Shown piece after piece: positions 9,916-17,521 of a DNA stretch of 64,000 nt. Within the stretch, counting starts at the first letter, position 1. Each line of letters begins with the position of its first letter. Location: NCBI GenBank assembly GCA_020402865.1, contig JADBYT010000026.1:121585-185584 (forward strand), in the 5' to 3' direction. Source of the DNA: Bacteroidota bacterium (GTDB lineage: Bacteria > Bacteroidota > Bacteroidia > Palsa-965). Under the pieces are notes generated by a model. It was given only the letters and a program-made list of their open reading frames with translations. It ran no database searches and was not told the DNA's origin. A program made the position numbers and the translations under genes.

Positions 9916-10788
9916 ATGATTACCTATAACCCGAAAAACTGGATTCAGCTCATCTTCGCATTTCACCGGAGCGATACATTCCGCATACTCATTCCCTCCA
10001 TGCTGGGAATTGGTCTTTACAGTGCCATTGTAGCGTATGTGGAAATCGAAATACTCGATATGCGTTTCAAAAGCTCGGTAACCATGCACTCGCTTATGGG
10101 TTTTGTGCTTTCGCTGCTGCTGGTGTTTCGTACCAATACAGCCTACGACCGCTGGTGGGAAGGCCGCAGGCTCTGGGGCACATTTGTCAATCACTCGCGC
10201 AGCATGAGTATCAAGATTCACTCCTTTCTGCCTGCACATGCACAGGATGAACGTGAGCGTTTCAGAGTGCTTCTCAGTAATTACTTTTTCGCCTGCCGCG
10301 ACCATCTCCGCCAGCTTAAAACCAACGACGAGTGGGAAACTCATCCGGACATTGATAATGCGGCTTTTCTCTCAAAATCGCATGTACCCAATGCGCTGCT
10401 GCTCGAATTGACACGACTGGTAAACAGCTTCGAAGTAAACGGACTCATTGATAAAACCCGTTTGCTCATGCTTAACGAAGAACTTCGCTCACTTGCCGAA
10501 GCCATGGGGGCCTGCGAACGAATACGCAATACGCCGATACCGTATTCGTACAGCATGTTCCTCAAGAAAATAATTTTCTTTTACACGCTTACCATGCCTT
10601 TCGGTTTTGTAACCGACTTTAAATATGTAATGATTCCGATTATTGTATTCATTTTCTACGTATTCACCAGCATTGAGCTTCTGGCCGAAGAAATTGAAGA
10701 CCCGTTCGGAACCGATGTAAATGATTTACCTACCGATGAACTGGCCGGTAAAATAAGCCAGGCTGTTTCTGAAATTCTGAAATCATGA
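9916..10788 (+). CDS. Bestrophin-family anion channel
   Basis: 290 aa. It starts 'MITYNPKNWIQLIFAFHRSDTF' and carries the family signature 'LVFRTNTAYDRWWEGRRLWG' near residue 70, followed by 'LVNHSRS'-type residues. Transmembrane segments are predicted near residues 25-45, 55-75, 210-230 and 235-255. The end (PFGTDVNDLPTDELA) matches the 'EDPFG...DLP' tail of bacterial bestrophins (UPF0187/YneE). The family forms pentameric anion or cation channels in the inner membrane. Its stop overlaps the next start (ATGA at 10785-10788), so it leads a plus-strand operon. Confidence 0.9.
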   Translation: MITYNPKNWIQLIFAFHRSDTFRILIPSMLGIGLYSAIVAYVEIEILDMRFKSSVTMHSLMGFVLSLLLVFRTNTAYDRWWEGRRLWGTFVNHSRSMSIKIHSFLPAHAQDERERFRVLLSNYFFACRDHLRQLKTNDEWETHPDIDNAAFLSKSHVPNALLLELTRLVNSFEVNGLIDKTRLLMLNEELRSLAEAMGACERIRNTPIPYSYSMFLKKIIFFYTLTMPFGFVTDFKYVMIPIIVFIFYVFTSIELLAEEIEDPFGTDVNDLPTDELAGKISQAVSEILKS

Positions 10789-11333
10789 ACGAAATACAAA
10801 TCGGCACAACAGTAGAACACGATAATTTCGGCCGCGGCAAAGTGGTTGATGTGACAGACCTGTTCTGGACAATCGACTTTGGCAAGCGAGGCACAATGGA
10901 TATTTCAAAGCGCCAGTACGAATTGCTGCGCGTGGTTACTGAAGAAGAACAACAGGAAATGGCAAACACATTTACCATGCACGATCTTGAATATACCCTG
11001 CGCAGCCTGCTCGAAAACTGGGGCGATTCGCAGTCGGAGTTTGTTGAACTCGGCAACCGGTGGGAAGGCGGAAAACTCATCCTCCAGCCGGCCGACAACA
11101 GCCTTAAGCCCAAAGAAATTCCCATCGAAACATTCTTCCACAAAATTGTAATGCTCCGCGACCGCCTGCGTACCATGGAGCAGAAGATAAATGCCCACAG
11201 CAAACTCACCGACAGTGAAAAGGTGGAGATGCAGCAGTACATCACAAAAATTTACGGCAGCCTCACCACATTCAATGTGCTTTTCAAAAGCAGTCTCGAT
11301 CAGTTTGTGGGCGAAAAGGGCGCCAAAGAATAA
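10785..11333 (+). CDS. Conserved hypothetical protein with N-terminal tudor-like segment
   Basis: 182 aa, soluble. The first 40 residues (GTTVEHDNFGRGKVVDV...WTIDFGKRG) look like the small beta-barrel 'V.H..FG.G.V' module found at the C-terminus of UvrD-type helicases and in CarD-like folds. The rest is helical and charged, with no motif I recognise. It overlaps bestrophin by 4 bases and is followed with one base of overlap by the Cdd1-like gene, so the three are likely made together. No function can be assigned. Confidence 0.75.
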   Translation: MNEIQIGTTVEHDNFGRGKVVDVTDLFWTIDFGKRGTMDISKRQYELLRVVTEEEQQEMANTFTMHDLEYTLRSLLENWGDSQSEFVELGNRWEGGKLILQPADNSLKPKEIPIETFFHKIVMLRDRLRTMEQKINAHSKLTDSEKVEMQQYITKIYGSLTTFNVLFKSSLDQFVGEKGAKE

Positions 11334-11626
11334 TGCCTGCACGTAAGCCGAAAGATCTGTTGCATACTGCCATGCTCAATGATTTCCGCGTCATTCCGGG
11401 TGTGGGAAAAAGTATTGCGCAGGATTTTATTGACATGGGCTTTACTTCACGCAGCCAGCTTGCCGGAAAAAATCCGGAAAAGCTGTATGCCGATTTTTGC
11501 AGGATGCGCGGCATGCACATTGACCGTTGTATGCTTTACGTGTTTCGCTGCGCGTTATATTTTGTAAGTACGCCGCTGCATGAAACTGAAAAGCTGAACT
11601 GGTGGTACTGGAAAGACAAAGCATAA
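11333..11626 (+). CDS. Cdd1-type helix-hairpin-helix protein
   Basis: 97 aa. Residues 16-60 hold a helix-hairpin-helix (FRVIPGVGKSIAQDFIDMG), then 'NPEKLYADFCRMRG' and the signature 'HIDRCMLYVFRCALYF', diagnostic of the 'pathogenicity locus' Cdd1 family (first named from the Clostridioides difficile pathogenicity locus). HhH motifs bind DNA without sequence specificity. The family's role is unknown. Its ATG overlaps the stop of the preceding gene. Confidence 0.87.
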   Translation: MPARKPKDLLHTAMLNDFRVIPGVGKSIAQDFIDMGFTSRSQLAGKNPEKLYADFCRMRGMHIDRCMLYVFRCALYFVSTPLHETEKLNWWYWKDKA

Positions 11627-11627
11627 A

Positions 11628-12164
11628 ATGAACACAACCGCAAACGACAAGTCACAGGAAGAATGTCTTTTTTGCTTTGCCGATAAAGTCTCGCAGGATG
11701 TGGTGTGCAGCGTATGTCTGTTTCCGTTGCAGGGTGGTGAGACGGAGCAAAAACGTTTCTTCGAGCAGCATGCTGCCCTGCGCAAAAGTATTTTGGTATC
11801 GGCATGGTGGATCAATCTGGCGCAGCAGTTTGTGCTGGGTGCGGCGCTTGGTTGTGTGGCCAATATTTCGTTAACACGTGGCTGGCACTCGCTCACTGCA
11901 CTGTTGCTCTACGGTTTGGCCGGGAGCTTTAATCTGGTCATGTATTTTCTGCCCAATCGTTTCACACAAGTATCGGCTGCCGTGGCCGGTACGGTGGGCG
12001 TGTTGTTTATTGCTGCTGCCTTCTGGCTGCATAAACTCAACTTATGGTCACTGGCATTTTCGACTGCATACGTGGTGGTGATGGCCGTTACATTTTACCG
12101 CTACACAAGTACGGCTGTTTTACTGAGAATGCACTGGGTGAGGGGAGGAAACGCGGATTATTAA
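11628..12164 (+). CDS. Zinc-ribbon membrane protein
   Basis: 178 aa. An N-terminal four-cysteine knuckle (CLFCFADKV...VVCSVCLFPLQG) precedes 'FFEQHAALRKSIL' and then four hydrophobic segments near residues 65-85, 90-110, 115-135 and 140-160. It starts 2 bases after the stop of the Cdd1-like gene. The next gene has the same plan and is probably a diverged paralogue. Function unknown; a membrane protein with a metal-binding cytoplasmic head is all the sequence supports. Confidence 0.75.
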   Translation: MNTTANDKSQEECLFCFADKVSQDVVCSVCLFPLQGGETEQKRFFEQHAALRKSILVSAWWINLAQQFVLGAALGCVANISLTRGWHSLTALLLYGLAGSFNLVMYFLPNRFTQVSAAVAGTVGVLFIAAAFWLHKLNLWSLAFSTAYVVVMAVTFYRYTSTAVLLRMHWVRGGNADY

Positions 12165-12171
12165 CTAATTT

Positions 12172-12789
12172 ATGTCGATGGCATCACGATCTGCACCAGC
12201 TGTATCCTCACGCGATACCCGAAAATATGGCACCTTAAAGGTTAAGGTAACTGATTTAAGTACGTGTTACATTTGCGGACTTCATCCTTTTTCCCAAACT
12301 GAGGTTTATTGTCCGATTTGTAAATTTCCTCAGCGTGGTTTGCCTTCCGAACAATATCAGTTTGTGGTAAATCGACGTAAATTAAGAAAGCGCGTAAAAG
12401 AGGCTGCAGATGAAATAATTTTAGCCCGCAGGCTTTTGTTATCAGCTTCTGGCGAATATTTTTTAGCTATTATTTTTGATATAAACGACGCTGAAGGTGA
12501 AAATGAGAGAATTTTGCGTTTAGCCATTTCCGGGATATTTTTAGGGATGTGGTTTTATTCTAAAACAAATTTGAAACAAGCTTTAACCTATTCAATAGCA
12601 GCTGTTGTGACTATAGAGTTGGGAGTGGCATTTATAGGAGCCGAAGTTAAAGCAGGAAATATTGTGTTGTTGATTATTGCTTTAATTCTCCTGATTGTTG
12701 CATATCGATCAGTACTCAAATCCATAACGCTTTTGAAAAACATAGATCCTGTTATGGCTATGTCAGTTCAAAATGATATTCATGAATAG
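12172..12789 (+). CDS. Zinc-ribbon membrane protein, diverged paralogue
   Basis: 205 aa. A four-cysteine knuckle (CYICGLHPF...YCPICKFPQRG) is followed by 'YQFVVNRRKLRKRV' and several hydrophobic segments (residues about 110-190). The order matches the preceding gene (knuckle, basic helix, membrane helices). The coding sequence is clearly more AT-rich than its neighbour, which suggests separate origin or relaxed selection. The exact start is uncertain: Met3 is also possible. Function unknown. Confidence 0.7.
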   Translation: MSMASRSAPAVSSRDTRKYGTLKVKVTDLSTCYICGLHPFSQTEVYCPICKFPQRGLPSEQYQFVVNRRKLRKRVKEAADEIILARRLLLSASGEYFLAIIFDINDAEGENERILRLAISGIFLGMWFYSKTNLKQALTYSIAAVVTIELGVAFIGAEVKAGNIVLLIIALILLIVAYRSVLKSITLLKNIDPVMAMSVQNDIHE

Positions 12790-12858
12790 CTGGATTGGGG
12801 TTGTTATAAAATTCCTGTCGGAACCAAGGCTGATCGCAACTGCAACTTATAATCAATT

Positions 12859-13320
12859 TCACCCCTTAAAAATCCGCTTGTCAAAAGGGAACTTCATCTG
12901 ATCAATGATTTTCACCTTCGCATAGTCGGCGTGAAACGGATTGAGTAAAAGATTGAAATCGCCGGGCGTTACTGCTGAGGGAACCTGAAGTACACACGAT
13001 TTACTTTTGCTTACAAACTGATCGCCGAATTTCTGTGTAGCTGAAATGTGAGGAAATGTGTTCCAGTTTTCAGGAAGCTCAGTTTCAGTAAGCTTAATCA
13101 ACTTCAGGTTATCCGGTATGTAGATAGTAAGCATAAAGTAATCGTCGGGCAATGTGGCAAGACTGAAATGCACAGCTACTTCGGCCATAGCAAGCGAGCG
13201 GTTTGAAGCGGTGTACACCAGTTCCGTACCGGGAGAATTCCAACGCGCTCCTTTTGCCGCTGCGCCTTTACCCGAAAGCGAAAGTCCGTATTTCTCACGT
13301 GTAAGCCGATATACTTCCAT
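12859..13320 (-). CDS. RES-domain toxin (NAD+-targeting)
   Basis: 153 aa, the normal length for the family. It has the conserved 'MEVYRLTREKYG' start, 'GARWNSPGTELVYTA' and 'SLAMAEVAVH', which supply the Arg, Tyr and Glu of the RES active site, and a Ser-containing segment 'VPSAVTPGDFNLLLNP'. RES toxins degrade NAD+ (phosphorylase or glycohydrolase activity) and stop growth until bound by their Xre/MbcA-type antitoxin. The antitoxin gene ends 6 bases upstream, so this is a complete type II operon with the antitoxin first. Confidence 0.92.
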   Translation of the reverse strand: MEVYRLTREKYGLSLSGKGAAAKGARWNSPGTELVYTASNRSLAMAEVAVHFSLATLPDDYFMLTIYIPDNLKLIKLTETELPENWNTFPHISATQKFGDQFVSKSKSCVLQVPSAVTPGDFNLLLNPFHADYAKVKIIDQMKFPFDKRIFKG

Positions 13321-13326
13321 ACACGC

Positions 13327-13839
13327 TTACACAAATACACCGTGATCAATACGTACAAGCTCGCCAATAACCATTTCCTTGCCGTATGAATCTTTGAGAA
13401 GTTCCATCGGCTCAAGGCCTCCTAAGGCAAAACTGGGTGTATTTAACCAGCCTCTGAATTTTTCCAGATCACCAAATACATCAAGGCCCACTTTGGTTAC
13501 CTCCGCCATTTCAATAATTTTTTCCGATTGAAGCGGCCCGAAACTTTTTGATGCCTGTTTGTACCGCTGAAGCGATTTGGTGGACAAATCAAGCAGTGAT
13601 GCCCAGTCGTTTTCTGTAAATGGCGTATAGTGCTGTATAAGACTGAAAAGTGAATACGGAATACCCAAGCGGATAACCACCACGATGAGCATTTTATCTT
13701 CGAGGAAATCTTCGTAGGTGCGTGTTTTACGCAACTTAGCAGCTACAGGCACCGGTAAGTTTTCGGGCGAACTGTGCTGCAAGAGCAGGGCGATTTCTTT
13801 ATCGAGCTTTTGCTCAATCGTAACTTTGGTGAGAGACAT
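13327..13839 (-). CDS. Xre/MbcA/ParS-type antitoxin
   Basis: 170 aa from ATG 13839; a TTG start at 13857 would leave the strong ribosome-binding site inside the gene. The N-terminal half has a helix-turn-helix-like part (IPYSLFSLIQHYTPFTENDWASLLDLSTKSLQRY). The C-terminal third is the DUF2384 toxin-binding domain: 'DVFGDLEKFRGWLNTPSFAL', 'GGLEPMELL', then 'GKEMVIGELVRIDHGVF'. By family it dimerises, binds its operator and plugs the RES active site. It is the first gene of the pair. Confidence 0.92.
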   Translation of the reverse strand: MSLTKVTIEQKLDKEIALLLQHSSPENLPVPVAAKLRKTRTYEDFLEDKMLIVVVIRLGIPYSLFSLIQHYTPFTENDWASLLDLSTKSLQRYKQASKSFGPLQSEKIIEMAEVTKVGLDVFGDLEKFRGWLNTPSFALGGLEPMELLKDSYGKEMVIGELVRIDHGVFV

Positions 13840-13843
13840 GTGT

Positions 13844-13851
13844 ACCTCCTT
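13844..13851 (-). promoter_or_regulatory. Strong Shine-Dalgarno site for the antitoxin
   Basis: AAGGAGGT lies 4 bases before ATG 13839. Such a full-strength site is unusual in this window, where most starts lack one. It fixes the start and fits the need to make antitoxin in excess of toxin. Confidence 0.75.
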
Positions 13852-13909
13852 CGACAACTGTCCCCAAATTTACGACATTTTTCCCGATAAGTTTCACATC
13901 CCCCCAAAA

Positions 13910-15139
13910 TTACTTCACCAGCGCAAACTTTTCGGTAGCCATTTCCTCTACCGCTTTGCCTATGGCGAGACACGCTGTGGCGGCAGGAGAAGGGGCATTG
14001 AGCACGTGAATGGCGTTGCCTTTGTACTCAATTTTAAAATCATCAATCATATTGCCTTCGGGCGAAAGCGCCATGGCGCGTACGCCGCTGCGGCTTGCCA
14101 CAATATCGTCTGATTCGAGTGTGGGAATTAATGTTTGCAGGCGTTTGAGGAAGTAGGCTTTTGAAAAAGCGCCCCGGTATTCATCCAGACCGAATTTCCA
14201 GTGTTTGGCGAAGAATTTCCAGGTGCCGCCAAAACCAAAGGCCTGAGCGGTATCGCGCATGCTGAAGGAAGTGCGTCCGTAGCCTTCGCGTTTAAACACA
14301 AATACGGCGTTAGGACCGCATTCCACGCCACCATGAATCATGCGGGTAAAATGTACGCCGAGGAAGGGGAACTGCGGATTGGGCACCGGGTACACGAGGT
14401 GACGTACTTTGCTCATGCCTTTCTCGGTAAGGTCGTAATAATCGCCACGGAAACCTACAATGGCGGCATCGCTTCGGGTGCCTTCTTTTTTGGCAATACG
14501 GTCGCTTTGCAAACCGGCGCAGCTTACCAGATAACGTGCGTTTATGGTACCCCGGTTGGTGATAATGTCGGTACTGTTGTTGTGATGGATGAAATCTTTT
14601 GCTTCGGTACTGAGGAATACTTTGCTGCCGGGAAATTTCTGTTCAAGCAGTTCGCCCAGTTTACGGGTTACGCCCGGAAAATCAATAATACCCGTGCAGC
14701 CCACCCGGATGCCGGCAATAGCTTTTACATAGGGCTCAATTTCGCGTACCTGATCGCCGGTAATGATTTCGATGTCTTCCACACCGTTTGCCTGTCCGTT
14801 GGCAAACACTTTGTGCATGTGGGCAAGCTCGCTTTCCTTTACGGCAGCAATTACTTTCCCGCAAATATCATGAGCGATATTATGTTCTTTGGCAAACGCC
14901 ACAAGCTCACGGCGGCCGTCCACACAGTTTTTGGCTTTGTAGGAGCCCGGCTTGTAATAAATACCTGAGTGAATAACTCCCGAATTACGGCCGGTCTGGT
15001 GTGGAGCCAGACGATCTTCTTTTTCAAGAACGGCTACTTTCAGGTTCGGATGACGCACATTTATTTTATACGCCACGGCAAGGCCCACACAGCCTCCGCC
15101 AATAACTACCACATCAAACGATTGCTTTTCGGTGCTCAC
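13910..15139 (-). CDS. lhgO: L-2-hydroxyglutarate oxidase
   Basis: 409 aa from GTG 15139. The frame extends to 15265, but that part overlaps the divergent hemE start and its promoter. The N-terminus is a Rossmann FAD motif (FDVVVIGGGCVGLAVAYKI), then 'LEKEDRLAPHQTGRNSGVIH', 'SGIYYKPGSYKAK', and a C-terminal 'SRSGVRAMALSPEGNMIDDF', all hallmarks of LhgO/YgaF within the DAO family. It oxidises L-2-hydroxyglutarate to 2-oxoglutarate, feeding electrons to the membrane quinone pool. Divergent from hemE across a short shared promoter region. Confidence 0.9.
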   Translation of the reverse strand: MSTEKQSFDVVVIGGGCVGLAVAYKINVRHPNLKVAVLEKEDRLAPHQTGRNSGVIHSGIYYKPGSYKAKNCVDGRRELVAFAKEHNIAHDICGKVIAAVKESELAHMHKVFANGQANGVEDIEIITGDQVREIEPYVKAIAGIRVGCTGIIDFPGVTRKLGELLEQKFPGSKVFLSTEAKDFIHHNNSTDIITNRGTINARYLVSCAGLQSDRIAKKEGTRSDAAIVGFRGDYYDLTEKGMSKVRHLVYPVPNPQFPFLGVHFTRMIHGGVECGPNAVFVFKREGYGRTSFSMRDTAQAFGFGGTWKFFAKHWKFGLDEYRGAFSKAYFLKRLQTLIPTLESDDIVASRSGVRAMALSPEGNMIDDFKIEYKGNAIHVLNAPSPAATACLAIGKAVEEMATEKFALVK

Positions 15140-15157
15140 GGTTTCGCTATTTGTGCG

Positions 15158-15165
15158 CAAAGATA
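15158..15165 (-). promoter_or_regulatory. -7 promoter box of lhgO
   Basis: TATCTTTG on the minus strand, a perfect match to the Bacteroidota -7 consensus TAnnTTTG, 18 bases before the GTG start at 15139. Confidence 0.65.
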
Positions 15166-15250
15166 CACGGGTTTTAGTATGGCCGTTCTTAAATTTTCCG
15201 GGCAAATTCCGGCCCTGACAAAACGCTGACAAGCACCGGCGCCAAACACT

Positions 15251-15258
15251 TACCTTTG
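15251..15258 (+). promoter_or_regulatory. -7 promoter box of hemE
   Basis: TACCTTTG, a perfect TAnnTTTG match, ends only 5 bases before the hemE ATG at 15264. Transcription should therefore begin at or next to the start codon. Confidence 0.65.
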
Positions 15259-15263
15259 CGGCC

Positions 15264-16298
15264 ATGAATCTTCAGAACGATCTCTTACTGCGTGCGGCCC
15301 GTGGCGAAAAAACAGAACGCACACCCGTGTGGCTCATGCGTCAGGCCGGCCGCGTATTGCCCGAATACCGTGAAGTACGCGCCAAAATGGGCGGCTTTAA
15401 GGAATTGGTAAAATCGCCCGAGTTTGCCTGCGAGGTAACCGTGCAGCCGGTAGATATTCTCGGGGTGGATGCCGCAATTATCTTTTCTGATATTCTGGTC
15501 ATTCCCGAGGCAATGGGTCTTGATTACGAAATGGTGGAAAGCCGTGGCCCGCTGTTCCCCAAAACAATACGCTCTGCTGCCGATGTGGAAGCGCTCCGCG
15601 TGGCAAACGGGGTTGATGATCTTTCCTACGTGTGCGATGCCATACGGCTTACTAAAGCCGCGCTCGGTAACCGCGTGCCGCTTATCGGTTTTGCGGGTGC
15701 GCCGTGGACCATTCTGGCTTACATGGTAGAAGGCAGCGGCTCAAAAACATTCTCAAAAGCCAAACGCTTCCTTTACACCGAGCCGCAAACGGCACATGCC
15801 CTGCTCGAAAAAATTACGCAAAGCACCATTCATTACCTCAAAGCTCAGGTAGCTGCCGGGGCCGATCTGGTTCAGATTTTTGATTCCTGGGCCGGTATTC
15901 TTTCACCGGTGCAGTACCGCGAGTTTGCGCTGCCCTACATAGCCCGCATTTGCGATGAACTGCATACGCTGGTGCCCGTAACCGTGTTTGCCAAAGATGC
16001 ACACTTCATTCGCCGCGATCTCGGGCTGCTTGCTTCCTGCCGTACGGTAGGGCTCGACTGGACCATGGATGCTGCCGAATCGCGTGAACTCATCGGGCCA
16101 GACAAAACGCTGCAAGGCAACGCCGATCCGTGTTTGCTTTATTCCGATTTTGCCACCATCAAAGCCGAAGCACATAAAATGCTTCGTGCATTTGGTCCGC
16201 AACGCCACATTGCCAACCTCGGGCACGGACTTTATCCGGATCTGGAAAAAGACAAAGTGCGTTGCTTTGTGGATGCGGTAAAAGAGTTTCAGGGGTGA
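15264..16298 (+). CDS. hemE: Uroporphyrinogen decarboxylase
   Basis: 344 aa, standard length. The N-terminal signature '[17 protein letters not shown]' (residues about 20-37) binds the substrate carboxylates, followed by '[17 protein letters not shown]' with the catalytic Asp. '[16 protein letters not shown]' and the C-terminal 'NLGHGLYPD' are also present. It decarboxylates the four acetate groups of uroporphyrinogen III to give coproporphyrinogen III in haem synthesis. The family N-terminus fixes the start at 15264. It is alone here; other hem genes are not in the window. Confidence 0.96.
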   Translation: MNLQNDLLLRAARGEKTERTPVWLMRQAGRVLPEYREVRAKMGGFKELVKSPEFACEVTVQPVDILGVDAAIIFSDILVIPEAMGLDYEMVESRGPLFPKTIRSAADVEALRVANGVDDLSYVCDAIRLTKAALGNRVPLIGFAGAPWTILAYMVEGSGSKTFSKAKRFLYTEPQTAHALLEKITQSTIHYLKAQVAAGADLVQIFDSWAGILSPVQYREFALPYIARICDELHTLVPVTVFAKDAHFIRRDLGLLASCRTVGLDWTMDAAESRELIGPDKTLQGNADPCLLYSDFATIKAEAHKMLRAFGPQRHIANLGHGLYPDLEKDKVRCFVDAVKEFQG

Positions 16299-16322
16299 TT
16301 AAATAACATTCACCTGTTTGCT

Positions 16323-16330
16323 TAACTTCG
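16323..16330 (+). promoter_or_regulatory. -7-like box of the AlbA/ParA pair
   Basis: TAACTTCG (one base off TAnnTTTG) ends 6 bases before ATG 16337. Confidence 0.5.
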
Positions 16331-16336
16331 TGGCTT

Positions 16337-17521
16337 ATGACACCCGACGAACTCAGGCAACTAATTCAAGGCATTGAAACAGACCGGATTGAAAAAACCG
16401 AGTCTGAAACCAATACCGATAAGTTCGGGGAAGCAATCTGTGCCTTTGCCAATGATTTTCCCGATCATCAGCAGCCGGGCTATCTTATTCTCGGTGTGAC
16501 AGATAACAACGAAATTAAAGGGGTGACCAATGCCGAAAAGGTAATGCTCACCATCAGTAACCTGCGTTCGGGAGGGAATCTTTCCTCGCCGCCAGCACTC
16601 ACTACTGAAAGCATAGATATAGACGGTAGGCAGGTAGTAGTAGTAAAAGTATTCCCGCACATTGCGCCTCCGCTCAAATTCAAAGGGCGGATTTACATTC
16701 GCGTAGGCCCGTCAAAAGCTATTGCCGCAGAAAATGAAGAAAGAATGTTGTCCGAAAAAAGGGCACGCGCAGGAAATCGTCCCTTCGATTCGCAGGCTGC
16801 ACGGGGAAGTACACTTTCAGACCTGAATGTAAATCTATTCAGGGAAACCTATTTACCCACCGCCGTTCCGCCCGACGTAATTGAAGCCAATCACCGCGAC
16901 ATTAAAATACAGATGGCCTCGCTTGGCTTTTACGATACTAAATTCGATTGTCCTACACACGCCGGAATTCTGTTTTTTGGCATCAATCCGCTTTTCTTCC
17001 TGCCCGGAGCCTACATACAGTATGTACGCTACGAGAAAGAATTAATTACCAGCAATGTGGTGGAAGAAAAACGATTTTCCGGCGACCTCATTTCCATGCT
17101 CCGTGATCTCGACCGGTTTGTGCAACTTATAATCCGCCAAAAGCCAGTTCCCGTTTCAGGCCTGCGCGAAGAAATGAAAGCCGATTACCCCGCATGGGCA
17201 CTCCGCGAGTTGCTTATGAATGCGGTTATGCACCGGAATTATGATTCCAATGCGCCGATACAGTTTTACCAGTCGGAAGACAGTATTCAGATTCGGAATG
17301 TGGGCGGATTGTACGGTGCTGCCCGCGATGCTTTTCCTGAAATTAATGATTACCGCAATCCCACCATTGCCGAAGCACTTAAAAATCTTGGCTATGTAAA
17401 TAAATTCAGCCGTGGTGTGGCCACTGCACTTGATCTTTTGATCAAAAACGGCAACAAAGTTGAACTCACTATTGATCAGCCCGCTTACATCAACGTGCTT
17501 ATCCAATCAGCTGCGTTATGA
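16337..17521 (+). CDS. AlbA_2 / HATPase protein (COG2865-like)
   Basis: 394 aa. Residues about 17-140 form the AlbA_2 (divergent Schlafen-like) nucleic-acid-binding domain: 'RIEKTESETNTDKFGEAICAFANDF' in pieces, 'YLILGVTDNNEIKGV', and 'FKGRIYIRVGPSKAIA'. The C-terminal part (about 280-394) is HATPase_c_4-like, with 'ALRELLMNAVMHRNYD' supplying the ATP/Mg Glu and Asn box and 'IQIRNVGGLYG' the next loop. Proteins with this pair of domains are usually annotated as transcriptional regulators or ATP-binding proteins, often in mobile or defence regions. Its stop overlaps the start of the ParA-like gene (ATGA), which points to joint function. Confidence 0.82.
   Translation: MTPDELRQLIQGIETDRIEKTESETNTDKFGEAICAFANDFPDHQQPGYLILGVTDNNEIKGVTNAEKVMLTISNLRSGGNLSSPPALTTESIDIDGRQVVVVKVFPHIAPPLKFKGRIYIRVGPSKAIAAENEERMLSEKRARAGNRPFDSQAARGSTLSDLNVNLFRETYLPTAVPPDVIEANHRDIKIQMASLGFYDTKFDCPTHAGILFFGINPLFFLPGAYIQYVRYEKELITSNVVEEKRFSGDLISMLRDLDRFVQLIIRQKPVPVSGLREEMKADYPAWALRELLMNAVMHRNYDSNAPIQFYQSEDSIQIRNVGGLYGAARDAFPEINDYRNPTIAEALKNLGYVNKFSRGVATALDLLIKNGNKVELTIDQPAYINVLIQSAAL

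Noticed and set aside
15140..15265. Upstream extension of lhgO to 15265
   Set aside because: It would overlap the hemE promoter and start, lies upstream of the lhgO -7 box and adds 42 residues absent from the family.
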